Counted from the first letter of the stretch, positions 31,026 through 40,469 are shown. The stretch: DNA of 64,000 nucleotides from Gemmatimonadales bacterium (GCA_019637315.1 JAHBVU010000006.1:156530-220529); one strand, 5' to 3'. Numbers and translations are program-made. The notes: generated from the sequence alone by a model not told the origin.

Positions 31026-32900
31026 ATGTCGAGGCTTTTCGCTGGTTCCATCCTGCTGGCGCTGGTAGCGCCGGCCACTCTCCATGCGCAACAAGCGCGC
31101 GACTCCGTCCGTCTCGATGAGATCGTGGTTCAGGTGAGCCGAGAGGCCACCTCGGCGCGGGTCAGGGCATCGGCCGCCGATGTGCTCGATGCCGATGAGC
31201 TCGAGCGTCGTCAGGTGCGCCGCCTGAGCGATGCCCTCAGGCTGATTCCGGCTGCCGGGCTCGTCGGCACGGGCGGCCTTGGCGGAACGACCGCCTCGTT
31301 CATGCGGGGGGTCAACTCCAATCAGACCCTGCTGCTGATCGACGGGATCCGGGTCAACGACGCCAACGCCGATCCGTCGTCCTTCCTGGGCGGTTTCGAG
31401 TTTTCGCTCGGCGATCGTCTCGAGGTGGCACGCGGCCCGCAGAGCACCTCCTTCGGCGGGGGCGCCATGGGCGGCGTGATTGCCGTTGGCGGGCGGGTTC
31501 CGGTCCAGGCCAGCCGGCTCGGACTCGAAGCCGAGGCGGGTGCGTTCAGCACGTTCCGTGGACGGGCATACGGCTCTGTGCGCACCGAGAAGCTAGGCAT
31601 CACCGGTTCGATTACCGCGACCGAAACCGACAATCAGCGGCCATTCAACCAGTATGATCAGCGCACCGAGCATATCCGGGTCGAATACTACGCCTCGCCC
31701 GCGCTGACGGTGGGCGGGTCGCTGCGTGGCTTGCAGCAGTCCTATACCGGCCCCGGCGACCTGCGGACCAGCAACACAACCCCGGTCGGTTATGCAGATT
31801 TCGATCACACCCTGGGCACCTTCTTCGTCGACGGGCGCTCCGGCTCGGTCTGGTCGACCCGATTGACGCTGGGCGGCCAGGGCTACTTCATCCGGAACCG
31901 AAGCCAGTTCAACGGTGGCCCCGAATCGGTCTCGAATCTCAAGGTCGATCGGTGGACTGCAGATTGGCAGCACCGTTTTTCCTTGGTGCCCGAGCTGGCG
32001 TTGATTGCCGGCGCGGTGGCCGAGTGGACGGATGTCACGGACGGCGGCAACCAGCTCGACGAAGAGCAGCGGGCCGGCTACGCCGAGGTACTGGTTACCC
32101 CGACAGGCAACCTGACCCTCTCTGGCGGCTTGCGGCACGACGACTATACCACGTTCGGGGCGCGGACCACCGGACGGATCGCAGCGGGGCTGTACATTCC
32201 GGCGGCACAGACCAAGCTGCGCGCGACCTACGGCACCGGCTTCCTGCCTCCCCAGCTGGTGGCGCGTTTCGGCGGGGCGTTCTACCGCGCCAATCCGGAT
32301 CTCCGACCCGAGAAGTCGAAGGGCTTCGATGTCGGAGTCGACCAGTTCCTGGCGGCCGGGCGGGCCATGGTGAGTCTGACCTACTTCAGCAACGAGCTGA
32401 CCGACCTGCTGGCCTACGAATCCGGCGGGCCGCCCGACTGGGTGGGCCGCCTGATCAACCTGAATCAGGCAGAGACCTCGGGCCTCGAGTTCGGCGGGCG
32501 CGCGACGGTCGGCCCGATCGATGTCCGGGCGAGCTACACCATGCTCACGGCCGAAAACATGTCGGAAGGCGTGGCCGAGGCTGAGAAGCGACTGATCCGG
32601 CGACCGAAGCATGCGATCGGCTTCGATCTGGCGTGGTCGCCTGGCGCGCTGACGGTCGGAGCGGGAGCGTCCGGCGCGCTCGACCGTGAGGACACCGACT
32701 TCAGCACGTTTCCCTCGGTGCGGGTGGATCCGGGGAACTATCTGAACGGCCGCGTCTATGCGGAGTGGCGGGCAACCTCCGGAATCGCGGTCCGGGGCCG
32801 GGTCGAGAACCTGTTTGACAAGCGGTACGAGGAAGCGTTTGGTTATCCGACATTGGGGAGGCGGGCCACTATCGGCATCTCCCTCGATCGGAGCCGATGA
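31026..32900 (+). CDS. btuB: TonB-dependent vitamin B12 receptor (BtuB-like)
   Basis: 624 residues from the ATG at 31026. Signal peptide cut after THAQ-type (about 1-22), then a TonB-box-like LDEIVVQV near 28-36. The plug is about 40-165 (RRQVRRLSDALRLIPAAGLV, LLIDGIRVND, LEVARGPQSTSFGGGAMGGVI) and the rest is a 22-strand barrel ending with a terminal aromatic-poor strand (RRATIGISLDRSR). The B12 riboswitch upstream and the DUF71 gene downstream make cobalamin or cobinamide uptake the likely role. Outer membrane; energised by TonB-ExbBD encoded elsewhere. Length is normal for BtuB (about 600). First gene of a three-gene operon. Confidence 0.88.
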   Translation: MSRLFAGSILLALVAPATLHAQQARDSVRLDEIVVQVSREATSARVRASAADVLDADELERRQVRRLSDALRLIPAAGLVGTGGLGGTTASFMRGVNSNQTLLLIDGIRVNDANADPSSFLGGFEFSLGDRLEVARGPQSTSFGGGAMGGVIAVGGRVPVQASRLGLEAEAGAFSTFRGRAYGSVRTEKLGITGSITATETDNQRPFNQYDQRTEHIRVEYYASPALTVGGSLRGLQQSYTGPGDLRTSNTTPVGYADFDHTLGTFFVDGRSGSVWSTRLTLGGQGYFIRNRSQFNGGPESVSNLKVDRWTADWQHRFSLVPELALIAGAVAEWTDVTDGGNQLDEEQRAGYAEVLVTPTGNLTLSGGLRHDDYTTFGARTTGRIAAGLYIPAAQTKLRATYGTGFLPPQLVARFGGAFYRANPDLRPEKSKGFDVGVDQFLAAGRAMVSLTYFSNELTDLLAYESGGPPDWVGRLINLNQAETSGLEFGGRATVGPIDVRASYTMLTAENMSEGVAEAEKRLIRRPKHAIGFDLAWSPGALTVGAGASGALDREDTDFSTFPSVRVDPGNYLNGRVYAEWRATSGIAVRGRVENLFDKRYEEAFGYPTLGRRATIGISLDRSR

Positions 32901-33568
32901 GCATTGCGCTGTCGTGGAGCAGTGGAAAGGACGCGGCGTGGGCCCTGCATCTGCTGAGGCAGCAGGGCCACGACGTGTCGATGCTGATTACGACGGTCAC
33001 CCGGGATTTCGACCGGGTGGCCATCCATGGGGTACGTCGCAGCGTGCTGCGGCAGCAGGCGGCCCGGGTCGACCTGCCCCTCCTCGAGGTCGAGCTTCCC
33101 TGGCCGTGCTCCAATGACCTGTACGAGTTTGCGATGGGGGCGGCCCTGGCCCGTCTCAAGGAGCGCGAGGACATTTCGGCCGTTGCGTTCGGCGACCTGT
33201 TCCTGGCAGACGTACGCATCTACCGCGAGCGCCTGTTGGCGCCCCACGGGCTGGAGCCCCTCTTTCCCCTCTGGGGCATGCGCACCGATCTGCTGATGCG
33301 CAACATGATCCGGGCGGGTGTCGTTGCCAATGTGGTGTCCCTCGACCCTGCGAAGGTGCCGAGCCGGTTTGCCGGCTGGGCTATCGATCGCTCCTTCCTG
33401 GATGCGCTGCCGCCCGAGGTGGACCCGTGCGGAGAGAACGGCGAGTTTCACACCGTCGTTTCCGACGGGCCAATGTTTGCGAGTCCGGTACCGCTGATAC
33501 CGGGCGAGATCGTCGAACGAGACGGTTTCGTCTTTGCCGACTTCCGTACCACGGCCGTACCGGAGTAA
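32897..33568 (+). CDS. DUF71/COG2102 ATP-pyrophosphatase-family protein (B12 salvage type)
   Basis: 223 residues. The PP-loop is SSGKDAAW near 9-16; the family motif block GEFHTVVSDGPMF near 185-197 with the conserved E-N-G-E-F-H is present. In eukaryotes and archaea this family (Dph6) amidates diphthine; in bacteria, which lack diphthamide, comparative genomics predicted a role in B12 salvage. The gene starts inside the btuB stop (ATGA at 32897-32900) under the B12 riboswitch, which supports that prediction independently. Probably amidates or ligates a corrinoid precursor in the cytoplasm. Confidence 0.82.
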   Translation: MSIALSWSSGKDAAWALHLLRQQGHDVSMLITTVTRDFDRVAIHGVRRSVLRQQAARVDLPLLEVELPWPCSNDLYEFAMGAALARLKEREDISAVAFGDLFLADVRIYRERLLAPHGLEPLFPLWGMRTDLLMRNMIRAGVVANVVSLDPAKVPSRFAGWAIDRSFLDALPPEVDPCGENGEFHTVVSDGPMFASPVPLIPGEIVERDGFVFADFRTTAVPE

Positions 33569-33572
33569 GGGA

Positions 33573-33743
33573 GTGATTCCGTCTCCCTGCCGTCAGATCT
33601 GCGTTCTGGGCCGCGACAATCATTGCGACGGTTGTGGCCGGTCGCTCGATGAAGTCCGGCGCTGGCTCAGCATGAGTCCGATGGAGCGCCAGATCGTGAT
33701 GGCTCGGGTTGCGAGTTGGACTCCCCGCCCTTCGGACCGCTAG
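33573..33743 (+). CDS. DUF1289 small cysteine-rich protein
   Basis: 56 residues from a GTG start at 33573, 4 nt after the DUF71 stop, with GGAG just upstream. Four Cys in C-x3-C-x7-C-x2-C (SPCRQICVLGRDNHCDGCG) and the RSLDEVRRWLSMSPMERQIVMAR helix are the DUF1289 signature. The Cys set may bind Zn or an Fe-S centre. Third gene of the B12-regulated operon; function unknown. A longer in-frame ATG start at 33534 would overlap the DUF71 3' end. Confidence 0.72.
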   Translation: MIPSPCRQICVLGRDNHCDGCGRSLDEVRRWLSMSPMERQIVMARVASWTPRPSDR

Positions 33744-33792
33744 ACCCCGCCTGGTCCGTACTGCAGCAGTTCTTCAGCAGCGAATCCTGACG

Positions 33793-35973
33793 TCACCGAG
33801 GCACGTTCCACTGAACGGCCATCCAGGCGCGGCGGCCCTGAATCGGGCCATAGACGTAGCTGGTATCGAAATCCGGGCCGAACGGGTCGTCTGGCCGTAC
33901 CAGCGGACTGGGCTGCCGATAGCCAAGCAGATTGCGAATTCCGAACAGCAGGAACGAGTTGAGCCCGACCGCCCGGGTCAGCTGAACGTTGTGCTCCGAG
34001 TACCAGGGCGACCGGTCGGGGCGATCAGGAAAGGACGGTAACGCCATCGGCCCCACCAGCCGGGCAGTCCAGTCGAGCGTGAGCCTGATCGGTGCGATCT
34101 CACCGGAAACGGTTGCCTCGCCCTTGAACGATGGGGCAAAGACGAGGTCGCTGCGGACCCGCTCGTTCTCCTCGAAGGCGTCCATCGCAGTCCCGCCGAG
34201 TTTGAACGAAAGGGGAAAAACCTCGCCGGGAGCGAAGGTGACGGTCGCGGAGATGCCGCGGGTGACCGCGTGTCCGCGAAGGTTGCGGTACAGAATCAGG
34301 TCCGGATCGCTGTCGTAGTCCGGCAGAATCCGATTGCTGAACCTGGTGTAGAACGCATCTAAGTCGAGGGTGACCGCATAGTCCCCCACCGCCGCGGTGT
34401 GGGTGGCGCTGAGGGTTCCGGTCGCACTCCGCTCCGGATCGAGCTGCTCCGCAATGACGACCGTGCGCGCGCCCGTCAGCGCCGCGTGATCTTCGGTAAA
34501 GAGGTTGACGACCCGAAACCCGGTGGCCAGGTTGAGGCGAAGGGCCGATGCGTCACCAAGGTCCAGCTTGGCGCTGGCGCGAGGCGACAGTATCAGGCCA
34601 TGCGCACCATGCCGATCCACCCGGAGACCACCCAGGAGGGTCACGTTTCCAAGGGGCTGCTCGAGCTGAGCAAAGACGCCGGGCACGACCCGGACATCCG
34701 CCTCCAAAGTCGCAGGGGTCTCGTCGTCGTAGCGGAGGTAGCGCACCCCTGCGCCGGCAACCAGGTTTGCCTGCTCACCGACGGCCCGGGCGTACTGCAG
34801 CTGCCCGAACCCGGTGAGTTGCGAGGCACGATACGGCATCGTGCCGTAGTAGCTGTCCTGGTCGTGCCAGCTTCCGGACCAGTCGAAGCGCAGACCCTGG
34901 CCCAGCAAGGCAGGATGCACCGCACCAATCAGTTCTACTCGCCTGGTATCGACCTGTTCACCGTAGATCCGGCTGCCCCCGCGGTCGCGCCGGGCCCAGT
35001 CGAGCTGCCCGCCGAAGCGATCCTCGAAGTACAGCTTGGCCGCCAGATCGGCCTTGCGGTAGCTGGCGGGGCCGAACGACCACTTGTTGAAGAGCGCAAT
35101 ACGGCTCATCACCGGAATATCGGTAAACCCGTCGGCATTCCGATCGAAGCGGTACCGGTTGTGCGCTACGCTTCCGCTCAGCAAGGTGCGCACCTCACCG
35201 CGGTGGGATGACACCGCAAAGTCGGTGCTGAGTTCGCGATCCGTGCTGGCACTGAGCGTCAGGCTCGACCGGGGCGCAAAGCGCGGGTCCTTGGTAATCA
35301 CGTTGATGACGCCACCCATGGCCTCGCTGCCGTACAGGGTCGAGGCCGGACCGCGAATGATCTCGACCTGTTCGACCAGGGCCGGGTGAATGCCGTTGAG
35401 ACCGTAGACCGTTGCGAGGGAGCTCATGATCGGCGCACCGTCGATCAGTACCGCCGTGTACGGCCCTTCCATCCCGTTGATGCGGATGCTGTTGGTGTAG
35501 CAGACGCCGCAGTCGATCTGCTGGGAAATGCCGGTCAGCGTCTGCAGCGACTCCATCAGATTGTTGGTCAGGTTTCGCTCGAGAAATCGGGCCGAGACGA
35601 CCTCGACCTTGACAGGAGACTCCGAGAGCCGCGTTTCGCGTCGCGTGCCGGTGACCACCACGGGGTCGAGCTCACGGGCGTTCTCCTCGAGCTCGATCAC
35701 CAGGGCGTCGGTCGCGGTGCCGATCGTGAGGGACCGAACCGTCGACTTGTAGCCGATCGCGGCAACCCGCAGCGACACCGGACCCGACACGAGTACGGTC
35801 AGGCGAAATCGCCCCGTTGCGTCGGTCACGACCCGGGTCGTACCGATCGACACACCTGCGCCTTCGACTGGGAGCCCTTTCGACCGGACCACGCCAGCCA
35901 CGATCGACTGCGCCTCGAGAGATCCAAGCGCCAAGCCCGCCCACAGCAATGCACTCCACCACACGCCCTTCAC
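33793..35973 (-). CDS. TonB-dependent receptor with CxxC plug motif, probable iron receptor
   Basis: 726 residues from a GTG at 35973 (GAGGAGG ribosome site). Signal peptide at 1-22; a carboxypeptidase-regulatory-like beta-sandwich at about 24-105 (AGVVRSKGLPVEGAGVSI, TDATGRFRLTV); TonB-box-like LDPVVVTGTR near 102-111; plug about 115-235; beta-barrel to the end. The plug contains C155-G-V-C158 just before NSIRINGMEGPYTAVLIDGAP, a variant I recall from a Bacteroidetes receptor subgroup. Sits last in an operon with FeoB and two DtxR-family regulators, so the ligand is probably iron. A TlpA-like thioredoxin is encoded next door, which could act on the CxxC. Confidence 0.85.
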   Translation of the reverse strand: MKGVWWSALLWAGLALGSLEAQSIVAGVVRSKGLPVEGAGVSIGTTRVVTDATGRFRLTVLVSGPVSLRVAAIGYKSTVRSLTIGTATDALVIELEENARELDPVVVTGTRRETRLSESPVKVEVVSARFLERNLTNNLMESLQTLTGISQQIDCGVCYTNSIRINGMEGPYTAVLIDGAPIMSSLATVYGLNGIHPALVEQVEIIRGPASTLYGSEAMGGVINVITKDPRFAPRSSLTLSASTDRELSTDFAVSSHRGEVRTLLSGSVAHNRYRFDRNADGFTDIPVMSRIALFNKWSFGPASYRKADLAAKLYFEDRFGGQLDWARRDRGGSRIYGEQVDTRRVELIGAVHPALLGQGLRFDWSGSWHDQDSYYGTMPYRASQLTGFGQLQYARAVGEQANLVAGAGVRYLRYDDETPATLEADVRVVPGVFAQLEQPLGNVTLLGGLRVDRHGAHGLILSPRASAKLDLGDASALRLNLATGFRVVNLFTEDHAALTGARTVVIAEQLDPERSATGTLSATHTAAVGDYAVTLDLDAFYTRFSNRILPDYDSDPDLILYRNLRGHAVTRGISATVTFAPGEVFPLSFKLGGTAMDAFEENERVRSDLVFAPSFKGEATVSGEIAPIRLTLDWTARLVGPMALPSFPDRPDRSPWYSEHNVQLTRAVGLNSFLLFGIRNLLGYRQPSPLVRPDDPFGPDFDTSYVYGPIQGRRAWMAVQWNVPR

Positions 35974-35983
35974 CGCATCCTCC

Positions 35984-36511
35984 TCACGAGCCCCGCCGGG
36001 CAATCTCCCGGACGAACTGCACCACCGACGGCTTGTTCCATTCTGCGGCACCGCGGCGGTGAAGCACGATGCGTCCCTCACGATCGATCACCAGCGTGGT
36101 GGGCAGCGCCAGCACACTGAGCGACTCCGGCATTCGACTTCGTTCCAGGTAGATCGGCAGGTCGATTCGTTGTGCCCGCACAAACCGCTGGACGGTTGCC
36201 GGAGCCTCCGCCGACACTGCGGCAAAGACAACGTCGGTCTCGGCAAGCGAGTCTCGCAGCGCCATGAGCGACGGCAGCTCGGTGACACACGGCCGGCACC
36301 AGGTAGCCCAGAGGTTGAGAACCACGACGCGACCGCGCCACGCCTCGAGGCTGACGACGGTTCCGGCCGTGGTCGTCAGCTGCCAGCCGTAGCCCTCGGC
36401 GCCGATCGAGGGAGGCATTCCACCCTCTTCCTGCGCGGCCAGCACACCGACGCCCAGCGACGCGGCAAACAGCAGCCCGGAAAACAATCGGCTACCGGAC
36501 ACGACCCTCAC
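35984..36511 (-). CDS. TlpA-like extracytoplasmic thioredoxin
   Basis: 175 residues. Signal peptide about 1-26 (SRLFSGLLFAASLGVGVLAAQ). Thioredoxin fold with the active site W71-C72-R-P-C75 in VVLNLWATWCRPCVTELP and the cis-Pro in ALPTTLVID. The TlpA/ResA insertion (SLAETDVVFAAVSAEAPATVQRFVRAQRIDLPIYLE) is present. Exported, acting on disulfides in the periplasm. It lies between a DtxR gene (19-nt overlap) and the TonB receptor gene (10-nt gap), so it is part of the iron operon, an unusual place for a TlpA protein. Confidence 0.85.
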   Translation of the reverse strand: MRVVSGSRLFSGLLFAASLGVGVLAAQEEGGMPPSIGAEGYGWQLTTTAGTVVSLEAWRGRVVVLNLWATWCRPCVTELPSLMALRDSLAETDVVFAAVSAEAPATVQRFVRAQRIDLPIYLERSRMPESLSVLALPTTLVIDREGRIVLHRRGAAEWNKPSVVQFVREIARRGS

Positions 36512-37193
36512 CCTCGACGTCCCGGGTACAGAGGATCATCCCAGCCAGCTCCCGCCCGACCATCCGCTCATCCGTACCGATTCGTACGGCCACCGGCCCG
36601 CCGTAGGGATAGCAGTCGACTACCGTCAGCTCCGTACCTGGCACCAGGCCCTCGACTGCCAGAAAACGAAGACGACCCTCATCCCGGCTGTCGACTCGCG
36701 CGATCGTGACTGTTTCGCCAGGTTCGATGTCGACCAGGGGCACATGGATGAAGTCGGCGATGGTGCCATCGGCGTCGGGAATCGGGTCGCCGTGGGGATC
36801 GACCCGCGGATTGCCGAGGGCATGCGCCATCCGCTCGACCAGCTCGTCGCTGACGGCGTGCTCGAGCCGCTCGGCCTCCTCGTGCACCGTGTCCCAGGTG
36901 TAGCCGAGAAACGCCACGAGATAGGCCTCGATGAGTCGATGCCTGCGCAGCATGCGTAACGCCAGCAGGCGGCCCTCGTCAGTCAGCCTGGCACCGCGGT
37001 AGGGCAGATGTTCTACCAGCCCCTGCCCCGACAGCCGTTTGATCATGCCACTGACGGAGGCCGGGGTCAGGTTGAGATGAGACGCCAGGTCGTTGGTGCC
37101 CACCGAGGCGTCGGCCGAGGACAGGCTGTAGATCGCCTTGAGATAGTCTTCGATCGAGCGGGTCAGCGGTTCTCGCGCGTCGGCAGCGGTCAT
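36492..37193 (-). CDS. DtxR-family metal-dependent transcriptional regulator
   Basis: 233 residues in three parts: winged helix about 8-75 (IEDYLKAIYSLSSADASVGTNDLASHLNLTPASVSGMIKRLSGQGLV), metal-binding/dimerisation domain about 75-150 (RRHRLIEAYLVAFLGYTWDTVHEEAERLEHAVSDELVERM, then DPHGDPIP), and an SH3-like FeoA domain about 160-230. The H-x-x-E-A-E-x-x-E-H metal ligands and Cys 196-like residue fit an Fe(II) sensor of the IdeR/DtxR type rather than MntR. Third gene of the iron operon, 10 nt after feoB. It likely binds the DtxR box before the operon. Confidence 0.88.
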   Translation of the reverse strand: MTAADAREPLTRSIEDYLKAIYSLSSADASVGTNDLASHLNLTPASVSGMIKRLSGQGLVEHLPYRGARLTDEGRLLALRMLRRHRLIEAYLVAFLGYTWDTVHEEAERLEHAVSDELVERMAHALGNPRVDPHGDPIPDADGTIADFIHVPLVDIEPGETVTIARVDSRDEGRLRFLAVEGLVPGTELTVVDCYPYGGPVAVRIGTDERMVGRELAGMILCTRDVEGEGRVR

Positions 37194-37203
37194 GGTGTCC
37201 TCC

Positions 37204-39444
37204 TCAGCTCACCAGTCGCCAGATCTGGGCGACCAGGAAGCAGACGGTGAAACCGAGCATCAGCGGCAGCAGCGCGGCCAGGGCGGTCCACTGCCAGCTG
37301 CGCGTTTCCTTGTAGATCGTATAAATGGTGGTCGAGCAGGGATTATGGAGCAGTGAGAACAGCATCACGTTGAGACCGGTCAGCGTGGTCCAACCCGCCG
37401 CACGCAGCAGGTCGCCGACCTCGCCCGGATTCTCCAGCTCGAACATGACGCCATCGCCAGCGCCGAGGCCGACCATCTTCCCGGTCAGGACGGTGAGCAT
37501 CAGGATGCTCGGAATCACGATTTCGTTTGCGGGTACCGCCACGATGTACGCCAGCAGAATGACACCGTTCAAACCAATCAGGAGTCCGAACGGATCGAGC
37601 CCGGTCACCAGATGCGAGGCAATGCTCTCGCCACCGATCTGGAGGTTCGAGATCAGCCAGATCACGGCACCCGCAGGCGCCGCAAACAGGACGGCCCGCC
37701 ACAGCACGATCAGGGTGCGATCGATCAGCGAGGTGTACAGGGTCTGGAGCAGCCGCGGCGGGCGGTACGGCGGTAACTCGAGACTGAAGGTGGTTGCTTC
37801 GCCTTTGAGCACGGTACGGGTGAGCAACCACGAGGCCAGGAACATGAAGAAGATTCCGAGCAGCGCGATGCCGACCACCGCCGACGCGGAGACCAGGCCC
37901 GCCAAGTGCGCTGGAGCAAGAGCGCCGAGAAAGATCGACGCGATCAGGATCTGGGTGGGCCAGCGCCCGTTGCAGAGTGAGAAATTATTGGTCAGAATGG
38001 CGACCAGGCGCTCGCGCGGGCTGTCGATGATCCGAGTCGCGACCACGCCCGCCGCATTGCAGCCGAAGCCCATGCACATGGTCAGCGCCTGCTTACCGTG
38101 CGCACCGGCTCGGTGAAAGTAGCGATCGAGGTTGAAGGCCACTCTCGGCAGGTAGCCGAAGTCTTCGAGCAGCGTAAACAGCGGAAAGAAGATGGCCATC
38201 GGCGGTAGCATGACGCTGACGACCCAGGCGGTTGCCAGGTAGACGCCATCGACCAGAAACCCGGTCAGCCACCATGGAGCGGCAATCCCCTCCATCAAGC
38301 CCTTGATCCAGGGATGCCCGCCATCGATCAGCAGCGTTGCCAGTGCCTGCGAGGGCACATTCGAGCCGCTGATGGTCAGCCAGAAGACGACCATCAGGAT
38401 CGCCAGCATCATGGGAAAGCCGAACCAGCGGCTGGTCAGCAGGTAGTCCAGGGTCCGATCGATGTTGAACTTGGCCTTCTTGCCGCCGGTCAGGACCGCC
38501 CGCGATGTGATACTCTCCGCCGCGTCATAGACGCTGGCCGTTACCGCATCGTGGAAGTCCGGACTCAACCGCCAACGCTCCGCGGCAACCGCATCGAGCA
38601 GGTGCTGCTGCGCTTCCGAAAGCTCGTCAGGAACGACGTCTGGCAGCGCCGAGGTTGCGCGCCACTCGCCGCTGGCCAGGGCACCGATTTCGCCGGATCG
38701 GACCGCGTCCAGAACCCGCTGGTCGGCGTTCAAGAGGCGAAGCGCAACCCAGCGGATGTTGGGCAGCGACGGGAACGCGGCGGAAATGAGCGGAACCAGC
38801 GCACTAATGGCCGCCTCGACCTGGGGCGGATGCTGCTGAATCCGAAACGGTGAGGTCCGTCGAGCTCCCGAGGCAACCTGATGCACCGCCTCGAGCAGGG
38901 CGTCGATGCCCTCGCCACGACGGGCGGATGTTGGCACGACGGGCACGCCCAGCTCGGCTTCGAGCTTGGCCGGATCGACCGCAATACCGTGCCGGCGGGC
39001 CTCGTCCATCAGGTTGAGGCAGACAACGACGCGGTCGGTGATCTCGAGTACCTGCAGGGTCAGATTGAGGTTCCGTTCGAGCCGGGTCGCGTCAAGCACG
39101 ACGATGGTGACATCGGGGCGACCGAACAGGAGGAAGTCGCGGGCAACCTCTTCGTCGGTGCTGCCGGCCTGCAGCGAATAGGTTCCTGGCAGATCGATGA
39201 TCCGAACCCGCTTGCCATGGTTCTCGAAGGTTCCTTCGGCACGGGTCACGGTCTTGCCCGGCCAGTTCCCGGTATGCTGGCGCAAGCCGGTCACCGCGTT
39301 GAAAACGGTGCTCTTGCCGGTATTGGGATTGCCGGCGAGCGCGACGAGATAGTCCCACTTGCCGGAGAGACCGCCGAGCTGGACCAGCTCTCCGCGGCGA
39401 AGCGACGGGGCCAGGCGCTTCTTGATCGCCGTCAGCGAACTCAT
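37204..39444 (-). CDS. feoB: Ferrous iron transporter FeoB
   Basis: 746 residues. N-terminal G domain about 20-190: G1 AGNPNTGKSTVFN, G2 T in GNWPGKTVTRAEG, G3 DLPGTYSL, G4 NLMDEA. A GDI-type helical domain follows (about 195-290), then a polytopic C-terminal part with two Gate repeats (LMVVFWLTISGS... and MCMGFGCNAAGVVATRIIDSPRERLVAILTNNFSLCNGRWP). Imports Fe2+ across the inner membrane. It starts inside the stop of the DtxR-FeoA fusion gene (39441-39444), so the FeoA-like partner is supplied by that fusion. Length is normal. Confidence 0.96.
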   Translation of the reverse strand: MSSLTAIKKRLAPSLRRGELVQLGGLSGKWDYLVALAGNPNTGKSTVFNAVTGLRQHTGNWPGKTVTRAEGTFENHGKRVRIIDLPGTYSLQAGSTDEEVARDFLLFGRPDVTIVVLDATRLERNLNLTLQVLEITDRVVVCLNLMDEARRHGIAVDPAKLEAELGVPVVPTSARRGEGIDALLEAVHQVASGARRTSPFRIQQHPPQVEAAISALVPLISAAFPSLPNIRWVALRLLNADQRVLDAVRSGEIGALASGEWRATSALPDVVPDELSEAQQHLLDAVAAERWRLSPDFHDAVTASVYDAAESITSRAVLTGGKKAKFNIDRTLDYLLTSRWFGFPMMLAILMVVFWLTISGSNVPSQALATLLIDGGHPWIKGLMEGIAAPWWLTGFLVDGVYLATAWVVSVMLPPMAIFFPLFTLLEDFGYLPRVAFNLDRYFHRAGAHGKQALTMCMGFGCNAAGVVATRIIDSPRERLVAILTNNFSLCNGRWPTQILIASIFLGALAPAHLAGLVSASAVVGIALLGIFFMFLASWLLTRTVLKGEATTFSLELPPYRPPRLLQTLYTSLIDRTLIVLWRAVLFAAPAGAVIWLISNLQIGGESIASHLVTGLDPFGLLIGLNGVILLAYIVAVPANEIVIPSILMLTVLTGKMVGLGAGDGVMFELENPGEVGDLLRAAGWTTLTGLNVMLFSLLHNPCSTTIYTIYKETRSWQWTALAALLPLMLGFTVCFLVAQIWRLVS

Positions 39445-40469
39445 TGCGCAGCCTCCCCGACACGGCGGATGAAGACCGCATGCGCCTGGGCTCGTCTGAG
39501 CGCGATCAGTGCGCCGCGAATCCGGTACGCAGTCGGGTCGCCTGCGGCGCTCCGCAACTCCGCCGTGACGGCCGTTCCCGGAAGCAGGCCCAAGTCGAGC
39601 AAGCGCCGTCGCTGGGGGCCCTGGACCGCCGCGGCAATCTGAACCACCTCGGCCGCTTCGCCGGGGCGCAAGGTATCGAGTCGCTCGAAGCTCGACTGGG
39701 CGTCGTCAGCTGCGCGGTGAACCACGGAAACGGCCGAGGCCATCAGCGGATCGATCTGTCGCGGCTCGCCGGCAACCAGGATCTCGACCCGGTTCGGTTC
39801 GCTGCGGACCAGCGTAATGGGCACGGCGACGTCGATGCCCAGGCTGAGAAGCTCTCGATAGACAGACACGGGCTCATCTTCAACGTGCACCACGGTGCCG
39901 GTCTGACCGGGCTGCAGCGTCACCAAAGCCACCCCCTCGTTGGGCGGCAGGGTTCCCGCAGCGGTCGGAATCGGATCGCCGTGGGGATCGTAGACGGGGT
40001 GACCCATCCGGGCAGCGAGCGCCTCTACGTCATCTTCCGACAGCACATGCTCGGCCGTCTCAGCAAGGTCGTGCCAATCGGCCGGTGACGCACCGGTCCG
40101 GTCGGCGTAGTAGCGTTCCAACAGACGGTGTGTCCGCAGAATTCGCAACGCGTAGGCACGTCCGCTCTCGGTCAGGACGATGCCGGTCGGTTCGGAACGC
40201 GCCAGATCGAGGCCTGCCAGGCGCGCAATCAGGAGATGGGCCTTACTCGTCGAGATCTCCAGCATCCCTGCCAAGCTGGCCAGCGACGCCGGCCGCTCGC
40301 TCAGCTCGCAATTGACGAGATGCTTGAGCGCATCCTCGATCCGCACCCGTTCCGTGGTTCGCCGAAAACGAACCCACTGGGCAACCAGACCGCGGCGCGG
40401 CCACGCAATCGCGGCAACGACAACGAGAAGACCGGCGAACCAGGCGAGAGCCTCGAGAGGCGAAACCAT
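39441..40469 (-). CDS. Membrane-anchored DtxR-like regulator fused to FeoA domains
   Basis: 342 residues. One membrane helix at 7-23 (LAWFAGLLVVVAAIAW) precedes a DtxR-type winged helix about 42-100 (RIEDALKHLVNCELSERPASLASLAGMLEISTSKAHLLIARL), a DtxR metal/dimer domain about 105-170 with H114, the E-x-x-E-H core (AETAEHVLS) and DPHGDPIP, and two FeoA-like SH3 domains about 178-245 and 262-340 (PGEAAEVVQI...LGLLPGTAVTAELRS). A membrane-bound sensor-regulator that also acts as FeoA for FeoB is the likely function. Unlike the soluble DtxR gene downstream, its DNA-binding domain would sit at the membrane. First gene of the operon. Confidence 0.8.
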   Translation of the reverse strand: MVSPLEALAWFAGLLVVVAAIAWPRRGLVAQWVRFRRTTERVRIEDALKHLVNCELSERPASLASLAGMLEISTSKAHLLIARLAGLDLARSEPTGIVLTESGRAYALRILRTHRLLERYYADRTGASPADWHDLAETAEHVLSEDDVEALAARMGHPVYDPHGDPIPTAAGTLPPNEGVALVTLQPGQTGTVVHVEDEPVSVYRELLSLGIDVAVPITLVRSEPNRVEILVAGEPRQIDPLMASAVSVVHRAADDAQSSFERLDTLRPGEAAEVVQIAAAVQGPQRRRLLDLGLLPGTAVTAELRSAAGDPTAYRIRGALIALRRAQAHAVFIRRVGEAAQ

